Below, one piece after another: positions 1 through 9,052 of a stretch of 16,995 bases of DNA. Under the pieces are notes generated by a model. That model made no database searches. It saw nothing but the letters and a program-made list of their open reading frames with translations, and was not told the origin of the DNA. Position 1 is the first letter of the stretch. Every line of letters starts with the position of its first letter. A program made the translations under genes and the position numbers. The stretch comes from MFAQ01 sp964429015. GTDB lineage: Bacteria > Patescibacteriota > Microgenomatia > UBA1400 > MFAQ01. Location: positions 1-16,995 of the forward strand of contig CAYSAM010000016.1 in NCBI GenBank assembly GCA_964429015.1. The letters run 5' to 3'.

Positions 1-302
1 GGAATACTTCCATCACTAACACAAAAAATAGTGTCATACTGACTGGTAAATTGGGCGCGTTTTAATAGCGAGGTTTTGTTTTTGCAAAGCAAGTAGCTAC
101 TTGGGTTTAGCTGTAGACCTGAAAAGTCTAAACCAAAACGATCTTCGGCTTGACGTAAAATATCGGCTTTTTCCCAGGCGATTTCTACTTGGAAACCTAG
201 TTTAAGAAGCTCCAAACCAAAGACTAAAGTGTAGCGCTCCCCTCCCCCCAAAGTATCTAGGTAAGGATCAAAGATTAAGGCTTTTTTTATTTTTGTTTCC
301 AT
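1..302 (-). CDS. GT4-family glycosyltransferase, N-terminal part (runs off window)
   Basis: About 100 codons are visible from an ATG at 302; the gene continues past position 1. The protein opens with a short beta strand (ALIFDPYLDTL) followed by GGGERY at residues 19-24. This is the glycine-rich donor-side loop typical of the N-terminal Rossmann domain of GT-B fold, GT4 glycosyltransferases. A second strand/helix unit follows (LGFQVEIAW). The family transfers a sugar from a nucleotide donor to a lipid-linked or surface glycan on the cytoplasmic face. The ATG lies inside the end of the upstream GT2 gene (16-base overlap), so it is the last visible cistron of the long minus-strand operon. No Shine-Dalgarno motif precedes it. 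The C-terminal half with the EX7E donor motif is outside the window, so substrate and completeness cannot be judged. Confidence 0.85.
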   Translation of the reverse strand, partial: METKIKKALIFDPYLDTLGGGERYTLVFGLELLKLGFQVEIAWEKADILRQAEDRFGLDFSGLQLNPSSYLLCKNKTSLLKRAQFTSQYDTIFCVSDGSI

Positions 303-1090
303 TCTGAGATTATTTCTTGGTCAATTTGTCGATATGTTTTCTGAAGTGAGGGTTGACGTTGCATTTCCCACAGTCTTTCATACGTTACAAACTTACTAAA
401 CATTTGGTAGATTATTTCTATCCAACCTTCGGTTCCGTCCTTCCACAATCCTTGTTTTACGCAACGATCCCAAAATTCGGTAAACATTATTCTTAAAAAT
501 CTCCAACCGGCCATGGGTGGGTGATTATTTTTAAGAAGTAGTTCCGCTTCGGTTTTTGACCACACCAAAGTGTTTGGTAGTTTTTCGTCGATATTTTTAT
601 GTGATAAATGAATCATCTGGTGTTTAAGCTGACCGATACTACCAGTTATTTTTGGCTGCTCGTGCAACCTACCCTCCCACTTTACCAAAGATTCTTTTTT
701 AATTAGCCTTAAAACTCGAGGGTCACCCCAGTGTTCCAAATGTTTCCCTAAAAATATTTCATAACGGGAAATTGTGTAGGCTTGATGTTGGGCATTAACT
801 AGTTCATTTTGAATTTCTTTTGCAAGTTTTACAGGAATTCTTTCATCTGAGTCCAAGTACAATAACCAGTCACCACTAGCCTCTAGTGCCCCATCATTGC
901 GCCATTTGGAAAAACTACTACCTGTACTATGAACAATTTTGACTCCGTATTTGCGACAAATTTTTAGAGTGTCATCTGTAGACCCCGTATCGACAGCTAT
1001 GATTTCGTCAGCAAACTGGCTGGAGATTAGAGCTGCCTCTATTTCGGCTTCTACATTGTTTACTAAAATTATGATAGTTATTTTTGGCAT
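287..1090 (-). CDS. GT2 glycosyltransferase, WaaE/KdtX-like
   Basis: A 267-residue GT-A fold transferase. It shows the nucleotide-binding segment VDTGSTDDT (residues 33-41), the metal-binding DSD triad in YLDSDERI (80-82), and the downstream WGDPRVLRL (121-129) and WEGRLHE (138-144) motifs seen in WaaE/KdtX-like GT2 enzymes. These transfer a hexose from a nucleotide sugar to a cell-surface glycan precursor in the cytoplasm. No membrane segment is evident. The start chosen is the ATG at 1090, one base after the TAA of the upstream gene; an in-frame ATG nine codons earlier (1117) would add an unconserved extension overlapping that gene. The N-terminal ILVNNVEAEI is a slightly divergent version of the usual NEExxI strand-helix. 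It lies in an operon with two further GT2 genes. The sugar and acceptor cannot be read from sequence. Confidence 0.9.
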   Translation of the reverse strand: MPKITIIILVNNVEAEIEAALISSQFADEIIAVDTGSTDDTLKICRKYGVKIVHSTGSSFSKWRNDGALEASGDWLLYLDSDERIPVKLAKEIQNELVNAQHQAYTISRYEIFLGKHLEHWGDPRVLRLIKKESLVKWEGRLHEQPKITGSIGQLKHQMIHLSHKNIDEKLPNTLVWSKTEAELLLKNNHPPMAGWRFLRIMFTEFWDRCVKQGLWKDGTEGWIEIIYQMFSKFVTYERLWEMQRQPSLQKTYRQIDQEIISEWKQK

Positions 1091-1091
1091 A

Positions 1092-1997
1092 TTAGTTCTT
1101 CCAACTCCCCCAACCAAGATTGCCTGTGAAGTAATCTTTTATGGCTTGTTTTTGAGCAGCGGTACCGTTAAACATTTTTCTAATACTTTCGCGGACTAAA
1201 GCAATTTTAGTTCTAAGTCTGGCATAGGTAAAGCCAAAGAGGAGTCTGTTGCGAGTTAAAAAATAGTCATTTAAAGGTGAACCAATGGCAGAACTTTGGG
1301 CAACTTTGTGCCAGAGTTTTATACTTGGATCAAAAATGAGTTTGTAGCCTAAGGACTTTATTCTAAGCCCTAAGTCAGAGTCCTCAAAGTAAAGACAATA
1401 TCTCTCGTCAAATAGACCTGCTTTTTTGAGTACGTCGGACTTGGTTATAAATAAACAACCAGTAATAAAATCAGTTTCGGTAATTTTGTTGTACTGAAGA
1501 TTGTCGACTTCGTTTACACCAACATGTGAAGCGTAGACATTGTTCCAGTCGTATTTTCCCCCAGCGTACCAAATAACTTTTCCTAGATCAGTTTGGCGAT
1601 ATTGCTTTTCAAATTCAAACCCTTTGGCAAAGTAAATTAAGCCACCAACTGCTCCCACTTTTTCGTCGGTTATGGGCGAGGAGAGAATACTCAAAATAAA
1701 ATTTTTGGGAACTAAAGTGTCGTTATTTATCATGACGATAATATCTACGTTGTCTGCAAGACACTGTTTTAAACCGATATTGTTACCAGCAGCAAAGCCA
1801 ATGTTTCCAGGACTAGAAAGATAGCTGACTTGAGAAATACCTGCGAGTCTTTTTTTCAGTTCTGCAGACTTGGAGTTGTCGACAACGTAAACCTCTAAAT
1901 CTATACCAGCAGGCACCTGACACTTTTGGATCTCTGATACACACTCCAAGGTATCTTTGTCGCTATGATAGTTTATGGTAATAACACCTATTTTCAT
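1092..1997 (-). CDS. GT2 glycosyltransferase, rhamnosyltransferase (WbbL/RfbF)-like
   Basis: A 301-residue GT2 enzyme with the layout of the WbbL/RfbF rhamnosyltransferase group. It has YVVDNS (37-42), the NIGFAAGNNIGL block (65-76), the metal-binding triad INND (90-93), the acceptor-side ITGCLFITK segment (178-186), and FDERYCLYFEDSDLGLR (196-212) with the likely catalytic acid/base pair E205-D206. His230 follows, as is usual in the group. The family adds rhamnose or another deoxyhexose to a growing lipid-linked O-antigen-type chain at the inner membrane face. The ATG at 1997 overlaps the upstream stop as ATGA, suggesting translational coupling; there is no Shine-Dalgarno. All core motifs are intact. 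Rhamnose specificity is only suggested by family resemblance, and no dTDP-rhamnose genes are in this window. Confidence 0.9.
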   Translation of the reverse strand: MKIGVITINYHSDKDTLECVSEIQKCQVPAGIDLEVYVVDNSKSAELKKRLAGISQVSYLSSPGNIGFAAGNNIGLKQCLADNVDIIVMINNDTLVPKNFILSILSSPITDEKVGAVGGLIYFAKGFEFEKQYRQTDLGKVIWYAGGKYDWNNVYASHVGVNEVDNLQYNKITETDFITGCLFITKSDVLKKAGLFDERYCLYFEDSDLGLRIKSLGYKLIFDPSIKLWHKVAQSSAIGSPLNDYFLTRNRLLFGFTYARLRTKIALVRESIRKMFNGTAAQKQAIKDYFTGNLGWGSWKN

Positions 1998-2914
1998 TTT
2001 GAATTTAACTTACGAAGAAGTTTGTAGTACATTGAGGCAGTTTTTTTGTTAGAAGTGTTTATTTTGTAGGTGAGAAACCAGTAGCGAAGCTCCTTGTACT
2101 TATCAACAAAAACCTTGGTCCATATAGAGGAAAAATTTTGAGGAGAGATTTTTTTGTTCCCTTGTTCTTGCCAAACCTTTATATAGACAAGCAATATGGA
2201 AAAAAATTGTAAAACTGATAAGACAAACCCATGCAAGCCGTCTTTATACCCTTCGCCCGCAAAAAAGCGAGATAAAAATTCTCCTATCGGCTTGGCTATT
2301 AGATCTTTGGCATCAAATATATAGCCAGAAGTGATCATTTCTTTTGCTTGCTGATCAGCATAGCGGATAGAGCGCAGAAGATACTCATCAATAGTTGTGT
2401 AGTGAAAATGCTCAATGGCCATTTCTTCCGTAGCGGGAAGATTTTGGCTGTTACCTTGAGTTATTGGTACAGAATGAATTTCTTCTTGCCAAGTAACAAA
2501 TCCTTTTTTGAAAAAACGAATGTTATAGTCGGGCCACCAACGAGAATGCTGCATCCAGTTACCAAAAATTATATTTTTTCTTGGGATGCGGATAAAATCA
2601 CAGGCGTTATCTTCGGCAATTTTTTGGAGATTTTTGGCTAAGGCTTTGGGAATTACTTCATCTGCATCAACTATAAGCACCCATTCACCAGTTGCTCTGC
2701 TAATTGCCATATTTCTAGCGGGCTCTACAAAACCAGTTTTTTTATGAGTGTAGATTTTGTCGGTATAGTTTTTGGCAATCTCAACAGTATTGTCCTCCGA
2801 CTCCATGTCGACCAAAACAATTTCGTAGCAAAAGCCTAGAGATTTTAAACATCTTTCAATATTTTTTTCCTCATTTCTTGTGTTGACAACAGCCGAGATC
2901 TTTACTTTATGCAT
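1994..2914 (-). CDS. GT2 glycosyltransferase, WaaE/KdtX-like
   Basis: A 306-residue GT2 protein with NTRNEEKNIERCL at residues 11-23, the variant donor loop VDMESEDNT (35-43), GFVEPARN (61-68), and the metal-binding DAD in VDADEVI (82-88). These are followed by RWWPDYNIRFFKKG (125-138) and WQEEIHS (142-148), the acceptor-side motifs of WaaE/KdtX-like enzymes. A single hydrophobic helix near the C-terminus (about 229-248) suggests membrane anchoring, which is usual for this group. It resembles the GT2 encoded two genes downstream, and the two flank the rhamnosyltransferase-like gene. It begins 12 bases after the 991-residue gene; a TATAAT overlapping that gene's stop codon could be an internal promoter, but no -35 supports it. 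The donor sugar is unknown. Confidence 0.9.
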   Translation of the reverse strand: MHKVKISAVVNTRNEEKNIERCLKSLGFCYEIVLVDMESEDNTVEIAKNYTDKIYTHKKTGFVEPARNMAISRATGEWVLIVDADEVIPKALAKNLQKIAEDNACDFIRIPRKNIIFGNWMQHSRWWPDYNIRFFKKGFVTWQEEIHSVPITQGNSQNLPATEEMAIEHFHYTTIDEYLLRSIRYADQQAKEMITSGYIFDAKDLIAKPIGEFLSRFFAGEGYKDGLHGFVLSVLQFFSILLVYIKVWQEQGNKKISPQNFSSIWTKVFVDKYKELRYWFLTYKINTSNKKTASMYYKLLRKLNSK

Positions 2915-2926
2915 GTATGAGGTTAA

Positions 2927-5902
2927 TTATATGCCAGTCACCTGGTAGATGGTAATTTCGGGTGAAGTGAAGATAGTTTCTAGGTTTAGTTTTTCATAAG
3001 GAATATTTAACTTTCTTAATGGTGTTTCGTAGACATACAAAATATTGTTTTCTACTAAAAACTCTTTTGTCCAGCTAACGTCGGTAGTGTTATAAAAACG
3101 GTTGGCGTTTTTTAGTTTTTGTTGGTAGTTGATTCCGGTAATATCTAAATTTATTTGGTCAGATAAGTATTCTGGTTGGCCGCTTAGTGCCGAGATATAG
3201 GAAGAAGTAATGTAATCGTATTGTGGTTGAGGTGGGCTAAAAACGGTTCTATTTTGATTGGGTGGTGACAGCACAACACCTTTTTTGAGTGTAGATAGCT
3301 TTGATAGAGCAGAAAGTTCTGTATATGAAATACGTGACGTGGAGTTTACAGTAACATAATCTCTTAAGGTACCAAAACTGCCAATGGTACCGACAACGAC
3401 CAAGACAAAAACCAAAGCACTTGGGCGGGAAAAGAACATGGCCACATAAAAAGACAAAAAGAATAGTCCGTAGTAAAAAAACTGAATTGTGTTCCAAGGA
3501 TTAATAGACTGGGTAAAGAGCAATGGAATAATCAAAGATGAAAAAATCATGACTCTGACTAATTTATCTGTTTGTGATTGAGGCTTGGTTACTAAACAGT
3601 GGTAAATACCAACGATCCTTACACCTAAGTTACCAATAAGAAAAAGGCAAAGAGCAACAAAGTTTAAGAAAAGCAACTTACCAAAGTTTCCGGTTGCCTC
3701 GTATGCCTGCCAGGCAGCTGCAGCTCTTGGCCAATTTAGGCGATCGTAGGACTCCACCATAGTGCGGATAAACCACAAGGGCTGAAACAAAAAGGGTGAA
3801 CTATTAACACTGCTAAAGGGTAAATTAAGGAGAAAACCCCCTAAGCCAATGACAGCAAAAAGAGAAAAATCTCTGTTTATCAACAGACCAGCTAGCAAAA
3901 GTATAAAACCATACACCTTAACTTGAGATAGTAAAATCCCCAAGATAGCTAAAATAAAAAAATCTAATAAAGTCTTTTTGGCTTTATTGTATACAGTGAG
4001 AAAGCCCAAAATAAAAATAAGAGAAAACACGAATGGTGGATTGAGAAAACTAGAGATAGACTGGTTAGACCAAAAAGTTGACTCACCGACAAACAAATCC
4101 CCTCCCCTTAGAAGCTGAACCAAAAAACCAAGCGAACTACCCAAAAAAACAAAAGTAGTAGCTATGTTTTTTTGAAATCTAGTAAGAGATAGATTGTCTG
4201 ATAAAACACCTATTAGTTTGATAAGAATAACTCCCGCAAAAAGAGGGTAGACAAAAAAATAATAATACAAAACAGGAGTATGGGTAAACCTAACAACTAA
4301 CCCCGAAAAGTAATCGAAAAAAAAATGGTAGTTACTTAATACTTCACCTGCTACTTGGGGATGTGAAAGAGTTAGCGGACTATTGGCAAATTTTTGAATT
4401 AGGGACAAATGAAAAACAGCATCGTGCCCGTTTGGTCCCCAAAAGCCCATGCCAAAAGGATAAAGACTGCCACTTCTTACTAGAGTTAGACTGACAACAA
4501 AAAGAAGAAAAAGACCTAAAAAGGGTGGCTTGTTTTTAAACAATACAAAGAGTAGAACCAAAAAAGTAATTAGCCAAAAAAACTTATTGACAGTAGAACT
4601 GTTCTGAAACGGGGAAAATTCTACTGGCGTCCAAGTAGTTGTATTTTTACTATTTTTTACGGCTATTAAATTACTATCTAAAAGGGGAACGTTGAGGTTG
4701 TTAAAAGTAATTTTATTTGGTTCTAAACTGATTTTTTCAGTTTGATTTTGAAAGGCAATAGCCCAAGAATCCCACTGTTTTAAGTAATTAGTGATAAGCA
4801 TTCCACCCTTTTTGCTAAGCGTCAGGTATTTACCAACTCCCAGCTGATTTGTAACAGCTAAGTGCTCTATGTTTACCAGGCTTGGGGTGGCTAGGTTAGA
4901 CTCGGACTCTTTGTGATTGTAGACATAAAGATTTTTTAGCTCCGTAGAATCCTTAGTATCTGTAAACTCTAGCTTGTACCAGGGACTCTGATAAAGGTAG
5001 TTTGTAGTTTTGTCTTCATTCTCTTGCTTATAAAGAAAAGCTGGTGTGCTTTCGGGGTAGCGTGCTTTGAACCAATCAGAAAAAGTGCTGTAACTTGCAA
5101 AACGGAGATTGTGTTTGTCTTCTGCCGCCAGGAGTTCATTTAGTGCTTGCTTAAACTTTGTCTTGTCTAGAGTGGTGGAAGTGTTGGATAGAGAAAAATT
5201 TACCTCAGTAAACTCATTGAAAAATTTTTGAGTATAAAAACTTAAGCCCTCTGCAAAATTAAAGCCTTCTAGTGGTACTGATTCAGAAAAAGAGAGATTA
5301 ATTCTGGTTTTTAAGCTTTTAGCAGGAAGATAGTGATTGTTTTTACTTGGAAAAAAGGGGGCGTTGGCGTAGGCACCGTTATATGAGGGTAGATTTGCTC
5401 CATCGACCGGAACGACCACCACACCGAGAACTGAGTACTTGGTTTGGAGATACTCTAGAGTATAAGCATCGAAATTTTGAGCTGTAATTGTTTTTGGGTA
5501 ATAGCCAAAAGCACCAAAGAACTCTTCCATTTGCTTGTCTACAAACCTTTCTCTTTCTGCTGGTGGCAAATTTTGAATATCAGAGCTAACACCATTTTTT
5601 AGGAATAAACCAATTTCTTGTTTTTTATCCCCTGTAGATATTTTTTTGAAGTAAGCAGAAATAGTAGAACTGTTTATGGCGCCCGATGTTAGGTACCAAC
5701 TATTTACAACAGCAGAGGGAGTAGACTCTTCATAAACAAAGCGAGGAATGGTAAGTGGGGTTAGTTTGGTTTTTTCGTTTGTTTTAAAATCGTCTATTAA
5801 GTTAACTAGAGTGACAAAAGTTTCAGCTTTAAAAGCTTGCACTGGAGTAGTGGAAAATAAAAAAGTAAAAATTGTGAAGATACCCAAAAGAAGATTAAAC
5901 AT
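2927..5902 (-). CDS. Signal peptide + deacetylase-like extracellular domain fused to GT-C membrane glycosyltransferase
   Basis: A 991-residue three-part protein. Residues 1-23 form a signal peptide ending in VQA. Residues about 60-290 are soluble and look like the polysaccharide-deacetylase/GH-like beta/alpha domain common in CPR proteins: AERERFVDKQMEEFFGAFG (115-133), YYPKTITAQNFDAYTLEYL (134-152), PFFPSKNNHYLPA (182-194). Residues 440-845 contain about ten membrane segments, with GHDAVFHLSL (492-501) placed like the acidic loop-1 motif of GT-C enzymes and NYHFFFDYFSG at 524-534. Residues 850-991 are a soluble tail. GT-C enzymes transfer sugars from polyprenyl-phosphate donors on the outer side of the membrane. 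The ATG at 5902 overlaps the flippase gene's end by 8 bases. Lys102 lies in LFLK, where I recall an acidic residue in related proteins, so the outer domain may be non-catalytic. The domain calls are from memory of the families. Confidence 0.75.
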   Translation of the reverse strand: MFNLLLGIFTIFTFLFSTTPVQAFKAETFVTLVNLIDDFKTNEKTKLTPLTIPRFVYEESTPSAVVNSWYLTSGAINSSTISAYFKKISTGDKKQEIGLFLKNGVSSDIQNLPPAERERFVDKQMEEFFGAFGYYPKTITAQNFDAYTLEYLQTKYSVLGVVVVPVDGANLPSYNGAYANAPFFPSKNNHYLPAKSLKTRINLSFSESVPLEGFNFAEGLSFYTQKFFNEFTEVNFSLSNTSTTLDKTKFKQALNELLAAEDKHNLRFASYSTFSDWFKARYPESTPAFLYKQENEDKTTNYLYQSPWYKLEFTDTKDSTELKNLYVYNHKESESNLATPSLVNIEHLAVTNQLGVGKYLTLSKKGGMLITNYLKQWDSWAIAFQNQTEKISLEPNKITFNNLNVPLLDSNLIAVKNSKNTTTWTPVEFSPFQNSSTVNKFFWLITFLVLLFVLFKNKPPFLGLFLLFVVSLTLVRSGSLYPFGMGFWGPNGHDAVFHLSLIQKFANSPLTLSHPQVAGEVLSNYHFFFDYFSGLVVRFTHTPVLYYYFFVYPLFAGVILIKLIGVLSDNLSLTRFQKNIATTFVFLGSSLGFLVQLLRGGDLFVGESTFWSNQSISSFLNPPFVFSLIFILGFLTVYNKAKKTLLDFFILAILGILLSQVKVYGFILLLAGLLINRDFSLFAVIGLGGFLLNLPFSSVNSSPFLFQPLWFIRTMVESYDRLNWPRAAAAWQAYEATGNFGKLLFLNFVALCLFLIGNLGVRIVGIYHCLVTKPQSQTDKLVRVMIFSSLIIPLLFTQSINPWNTIQFFYYGLFFLSFYVAMFFSRPSALVFVLVVVGTIGSFGTLRDYVTVNSTSRISYTELSALSKLSTLKKGVVLSPPNQNRTVFSPPQPQYDYITSSYISALSGQPEYLSDQINLDITGINYQQKLKNANRFYNTTDVSWTKEFLVENNILYVYETPLRKLNIPYEKLNLETIFTSPEITIYQVTGI

Positions 5903-7358
5903 GTTTTAGTGAAAAGTAATTTTTAGTGGTTTGGAAAAACTTTTTGCCTTCTAATAATAAGACGGTGACTGCGTAAATGACAGTTGATAGGGCAAGAATA
6001 CTGAGAATAAAATAGGGGTTTGCACTGGCAACTTTTAACATAAAAAATAAAAATATAGCCATGGTTAAAGAAGAAATTAAGGCGGTCTTAGTTATTTTTA
6101 GTAAGCTCAAATTTACTATTTTGCTAGCAAGGTAAACAGTAACATATGAAGAAGTAGCAATGATTGCTGTAGCGTAAGCAACTCCGGAGTAACCAAATTT
6201 TACCGAGAGTACCGGCATGGTGAGCCAGGTAAGCGATGTCCACATAAGCATCAGTTTAAAAGTAACCTTTATATTTCCGGTGGCATTGAGAAGATTGGTT
6301 AAACTAGTAGAAATACTAGCCCAAGCAGAGTTATAAAGATAAAAATAGAGTGGAATAACAGCTGGTAGCCACTTTTGGTAACGAGGAATTGACTCAGCTA
6401 AGGGGCGAGCAACAAAGCCCATACCAATGAGGATAGGGAAAATAATTAAGGTTAAGTATTTTAGGCTAACCTCTACTGCTTTAGATAAGCTCTCTTTATC
6501 GTTTTGCAACCTAGCAAAAGCGGGAAAAGATACCTTGGATAAATTATCCATAACAATGCGAAGCGGTAGACCGGACCACTTGCTAGCCCAACCAATGTAA
6601 CCCAAACCAGAGGTACCAATTATTTTGGTAAGAAAAATAGTAACACCGTCGTCTTTTAAAATGGCTAGTATAGTATTGGCTTGATAAGGTAAACCAAACT
6701 TAAGCAGTGATCCGAGGGACTCTTTGTACAAGCCAATCTGTGGCAACCAAGGATAAACAAAATAAACAGCAACCAAACCAACAACTCCCCTAGCTAAAAC
6801 GGCGTAAGAAAAAGAATTAACCCCAAAGCCTTTGAGAGCACAGTAAACAGCAACCAAGTTAAAGGTTAAAGTTTCTAAAACCTGAGGCAAGATTAGTTTG
6901 TTAAACTTTATTTCTCTCTCGAGCATTATAGAGGGAATAGTTTTTAGTGAACTTAAGAGAAATGATAGACCCATGGCAAAAAGTAAAAAGGCACCATCAG
7001 CGTCCAGACTATACTGTTTTTTGAGAAAAGGTGTTATTAGATACAAAATAAATAGAGAAGTAAGGACTAAGATTTGCTGAAGAGTAAAAGTAGTAGCTAG
7101 ATCTTTTTTGGTTATAGTGCCGCTCTTTTGAACTAATGCAGCCGCCAAACCAATATCGGAAAAATAAGATAAAAAGTTTACAACAGAAGAAACAAGATAA
7201 AAAATTCCATAAGTTTGTGGATCTAAGTAGAGGGTGAGAATTAATGTGGCAACAAAAGAGATTACTTGAACAATAAAGGTTCGTGAAATAAGAGCTAAAA
7301 CGCCAGAAATAGATCGATGTTTTACTTCTGCATTTGTAAGAGATTCGTTATTCTCCAT
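5895..7358 (-). CDS. Oligosaccharide flippase, Wzx/PST-like (MOP superfamily)
   Basis: A 487-residue polytopic protein with roughly 12-14 hydrophobic helices over nearly its whole length. It shows the N-terminal arrangement of the polysaccharide synthase/flippase families (Polysacc_synt, PF01943/PF13440): ISRTFIVQVISFVATLILTL, then DPQTYGIFYLVSSVVNFL, then DIGLAAALVQ. Wzx-type proteins move a lipid-linked oligosaccharide from the inner to the outer face of the cytoplasmic membrane, which fits its place among glycosyltransferases. The start chosen is the ATG at 7358 (MENNESL), overlapping the upstream gene by 11 bases; an in-frame ATG at 7391 would give a 44-base overlap and an unconserved leader. 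No Shine-Dalgarno is present. MurJ is a less likely alternative: the helical layout and the glycan setting favour Wzx. Confidence 0.88.
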   Translation of the reverse strand: MENNESLTNAEVKHRSISGVLALISRTFIVQVISFVATLILTLYLDPQTYGIFYLVSSVVNFLSYFSDIGLAAALVQKSGTITKKDLATTFTLQQILVLTSLFILYLITPFLKKQYSLDADGAFLLFAMGLSFLLSSLKTIPSIMLEREIKFNKLILPQVLETLTFNLVAVYCALKGFGVNSFSYAVLARGVVGLVAVYFVYPWLPQIGLYKESLGSLLKFGLPYQANTILAILKDDGVTIFLTKIIGTSGLGYIGWASKWSGLPLRIVMDNLSKVSFPAFARLQNDKESLSKAVEVSLKYLTLIIFPILIGMGFVARPLAESIPRYQKWLPAVIPLYFYLYNSAWASISTSLTNLLNATGNIKVTFKLMLMWTSLTWLTMPVLSVKFGYSGVAYATAIIATSSYVTVYLASKIVNLSLLKITKTALISSLTMAIFLFFMLKVASANPYFILSILALSTVIYAVTVLLLEGKKFFQTTKNYFSLKHV

Positions 7359-9045
7359 TTTTTTGACGCAGTAAGTAATAAATAAAACCAAAAGACAATA
7401 TACTTAAAATATCTGAAAGTAAACGAACTGGTGTTAACCAAATTTTGGCTTGAACAAAGCCAGATGAAGTATTTAAATCAATAATTACTCTTCCTAAGTC
7501 GGCATCCATTTCAGTTTTTACTTTTTTACCGTTCACATAGACATCTAATCCCTGATATGTGTAAAGTGGTAGCATTATTTTTGCTGTGGGAGTGGATAGC
7601 CTGAAGTTAAATTCTTGCCAATTAGATCCTGACTTAAAATTTAGAACAGAACCCTTACCCTCAATAATATTGGGGATAGTAAAAGCTGGGTCACCTGGCG
7701 GCCTACTTGCTGTTCGGGGAAGATAATCGAAGATTCCTCCCGTGACCTGATTTTCCCAAAGTTTGCCAGAAAATTTTTCTTCTATGGTTAATCTGAGTGG
7801 TCGTTCAACTCTGAAAAAAGTAACGTTGTAGCTAATAACAATAATAATAAAGGGGGCAAGTAATAAAGTTTTTTGGGTTGTAGAAATGTTTATAGTAAAA
7901 ATGTAACCAGCCGAAAAACTAAAGTAAAAAACAGCGAGGGCTACCAAACGCCAGGGAAACTGGGAGAACTGTAGTAGTTTAATATGATCCCACAAAAAGA
8001 CAGAGCGGCTATGAGTGAGAAAGGAATAGCCTAAGGCAGAAAAAATAGAAAAGAAAATAACCAAAGAAAGTGACTTGTTTTTTTTGAAATTGATAAGGGC
8101 TAAGAAACCAGCCAAAAAGGAAAAAATCCACTGCATAATTCCTACTGAAAACGACATACCATCTTCTGGACCCCAAGTAGAACCACCGTATCCCCAAAAC
8201 TGAGATAAGAAGAGCTGTTTAAAATCGGCAAAGTGAGCTAAATAGTTAAAGTAGCCAACAATCATCGAATCGACATGGACATATTTTTGTTCCAACACTA
8301 CAGGGATAAAAAAGAAAGCAGCGAGTGAAACTCCTAAAACTCCAGAATAAACTAAATTTAAAATTGCTTTGTAATTTTTGGAAGATATTAGCCAAAAAAT
8401 TGCCCAAATAATGGCGGTGGGAGCAAACACCATAGTCATGACATTGTGTGAAGTCAGTTGTAGACCGAGAAATAATCCCAAAAAAGCTAGATGCTTTTTG
8501 CTTTTGTGGTTTTCAACAAGATTGTAAATACCAAGTAAAACAAAGGGGAACCAAACCATGCCCCAGGCTTCGTTTAGGGCGCCGCGAACGTAGATGTCCA
8601 CAGAGTGATAAGGAGCATATACATAAAGTATGGCTGAAAAAAAACCTCCCCATTGACCAAAAAACTTTTTGGCAAGCAAATACATACCGATGCCAGAAAT
8701 GGTAAAAGCAAGGGCAAACATGATTTTTACTGACCAAAAAAGACCAAATCCCATGAGATTTAGAATTTCCATGGGGTAATAAGGCATGGGAGGATAAAAC
8801 TGCATCAAAGGATAGCCATAACCAAAACCAGCGTCTGGAACCCAACGGCAAGGGATCTGAAAATCTTTGAAACACTTATCGACCTCATAAAGGCGAAAAA
8901 CTTGGAGATCGTCGTGCATGGTAAAGAAACCAGGTTTAAGAAGATCGGTTATAGCAGGGATGGTAAGTAGACAGATAAGTAAAATTGGCCAGTGCTTTTT
9001 GACAAATGATTGAAGCGACCTAAAACTCGCAAGAACAAATTCCAT
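7348..9045 (-). CDS. PTPS-related (PF10131-like) GT-C-type membrane protein
   Basis: A 565-residue protein with about ten to twelve membrane helices and an extracellular C-terminal region. Its N-terminal third matches the family named '6-pyruvoyl-tetrahydropterin synthase-related' (PF10131): FTMHDDLQVFRL (41-52), RWVPDAGFGYGYPL (67-80), then QFYPPMPYY (82-90) and helix SGIGMYLLAKKFFG (117-130). Despite the name, this family is a set of GT-C-like membrane proteins; the HDD motif sits where GT-C enzymes carry the acidic first-loop residue. The C-terminus (YVNGKKVKTEMDADLGRVIIDL) looks like a small beta-sandwich. The start is the ATG at 9045, seven bases after a TATAAT box; the in-frame ATG at 9081 lies within the predicted -35 element and is unlikely. 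It is the first gene of the long operon running down to position 1. The donor and acceptor are unknown. Confidence 0.82.
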   Translation of the reverse strand: MEFVLASFRSLQSFVKKHWPILLICLLTIPAITDLLKPGFFTMHDDLQVFRLYEVDKCFKDFQIPCRWVPDAGFGYGYPLMQFYPPMPYYPMEILNLMGFGLFWSVKIMFALAFTISGIGMYLLAKKFFGQWGGFFSAILYVYAPYHSVDIYVRGALNEAWGMVWFPFVLLGIYNLVENHKSKKHLAFLGLFLGLQLTSHNVMTMVFAPTAIIWAIFWLISSKNYKAILNLVYSGVLGVSLAAFFFIPVVLEQKYVHVDSMIVGYFNYLAHFADFKQLFLSQFWGYGGSTWGPEDGMSFSVGIMQWIFSFLAGFLALINFKKNKSLSLVIFFSIFSALGYSFLTHSRSVFLWDHIKLLQFSQFPWRLVALAVFYFSFSAGYIFTINISTTQKTLLLAPFIIIVISYNVTFFRVERPLRLTIEEKFSGKLWENQVTGGIFDYLPRTASRPPGDPAFTIPNIIEGKGSVLNFKSGSNWQEFNFRLSTPTAKIMLPLYTYQGLDVYVNGKKVKTEMDADLGRVIIDLNTSSGFVQAKIWLTPVRLLSDILSILSFGFIYYLLRQKNGE

Positions 9046-9052
9046 TAAATTG

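Noticed and set aside
939..1199. An 86-codon plus-strand open frame antisense to two GT2 genes
   Set aside because: It crosses the junction of two well-supported genes on the other strand and shows no family motif, promoter or ribosome binding site.
2926..2931. TATAAT overlapping the stop codon of the 991-residue gene, as an internal promoter for the next GT2
   Set aside because: There is no -35-like hexamer at 16-19 bases and no extended -10, and AT-rich sequence yields such boxes by chance. It is kept only as a possibility.
8513..8875. A 120-codon minus-strand open frame inside the PTPS-related gene
   Set aside because: It lies in another frame of a protein with clear family motifs, its product is low in recognisable structure, and it has no start signals.
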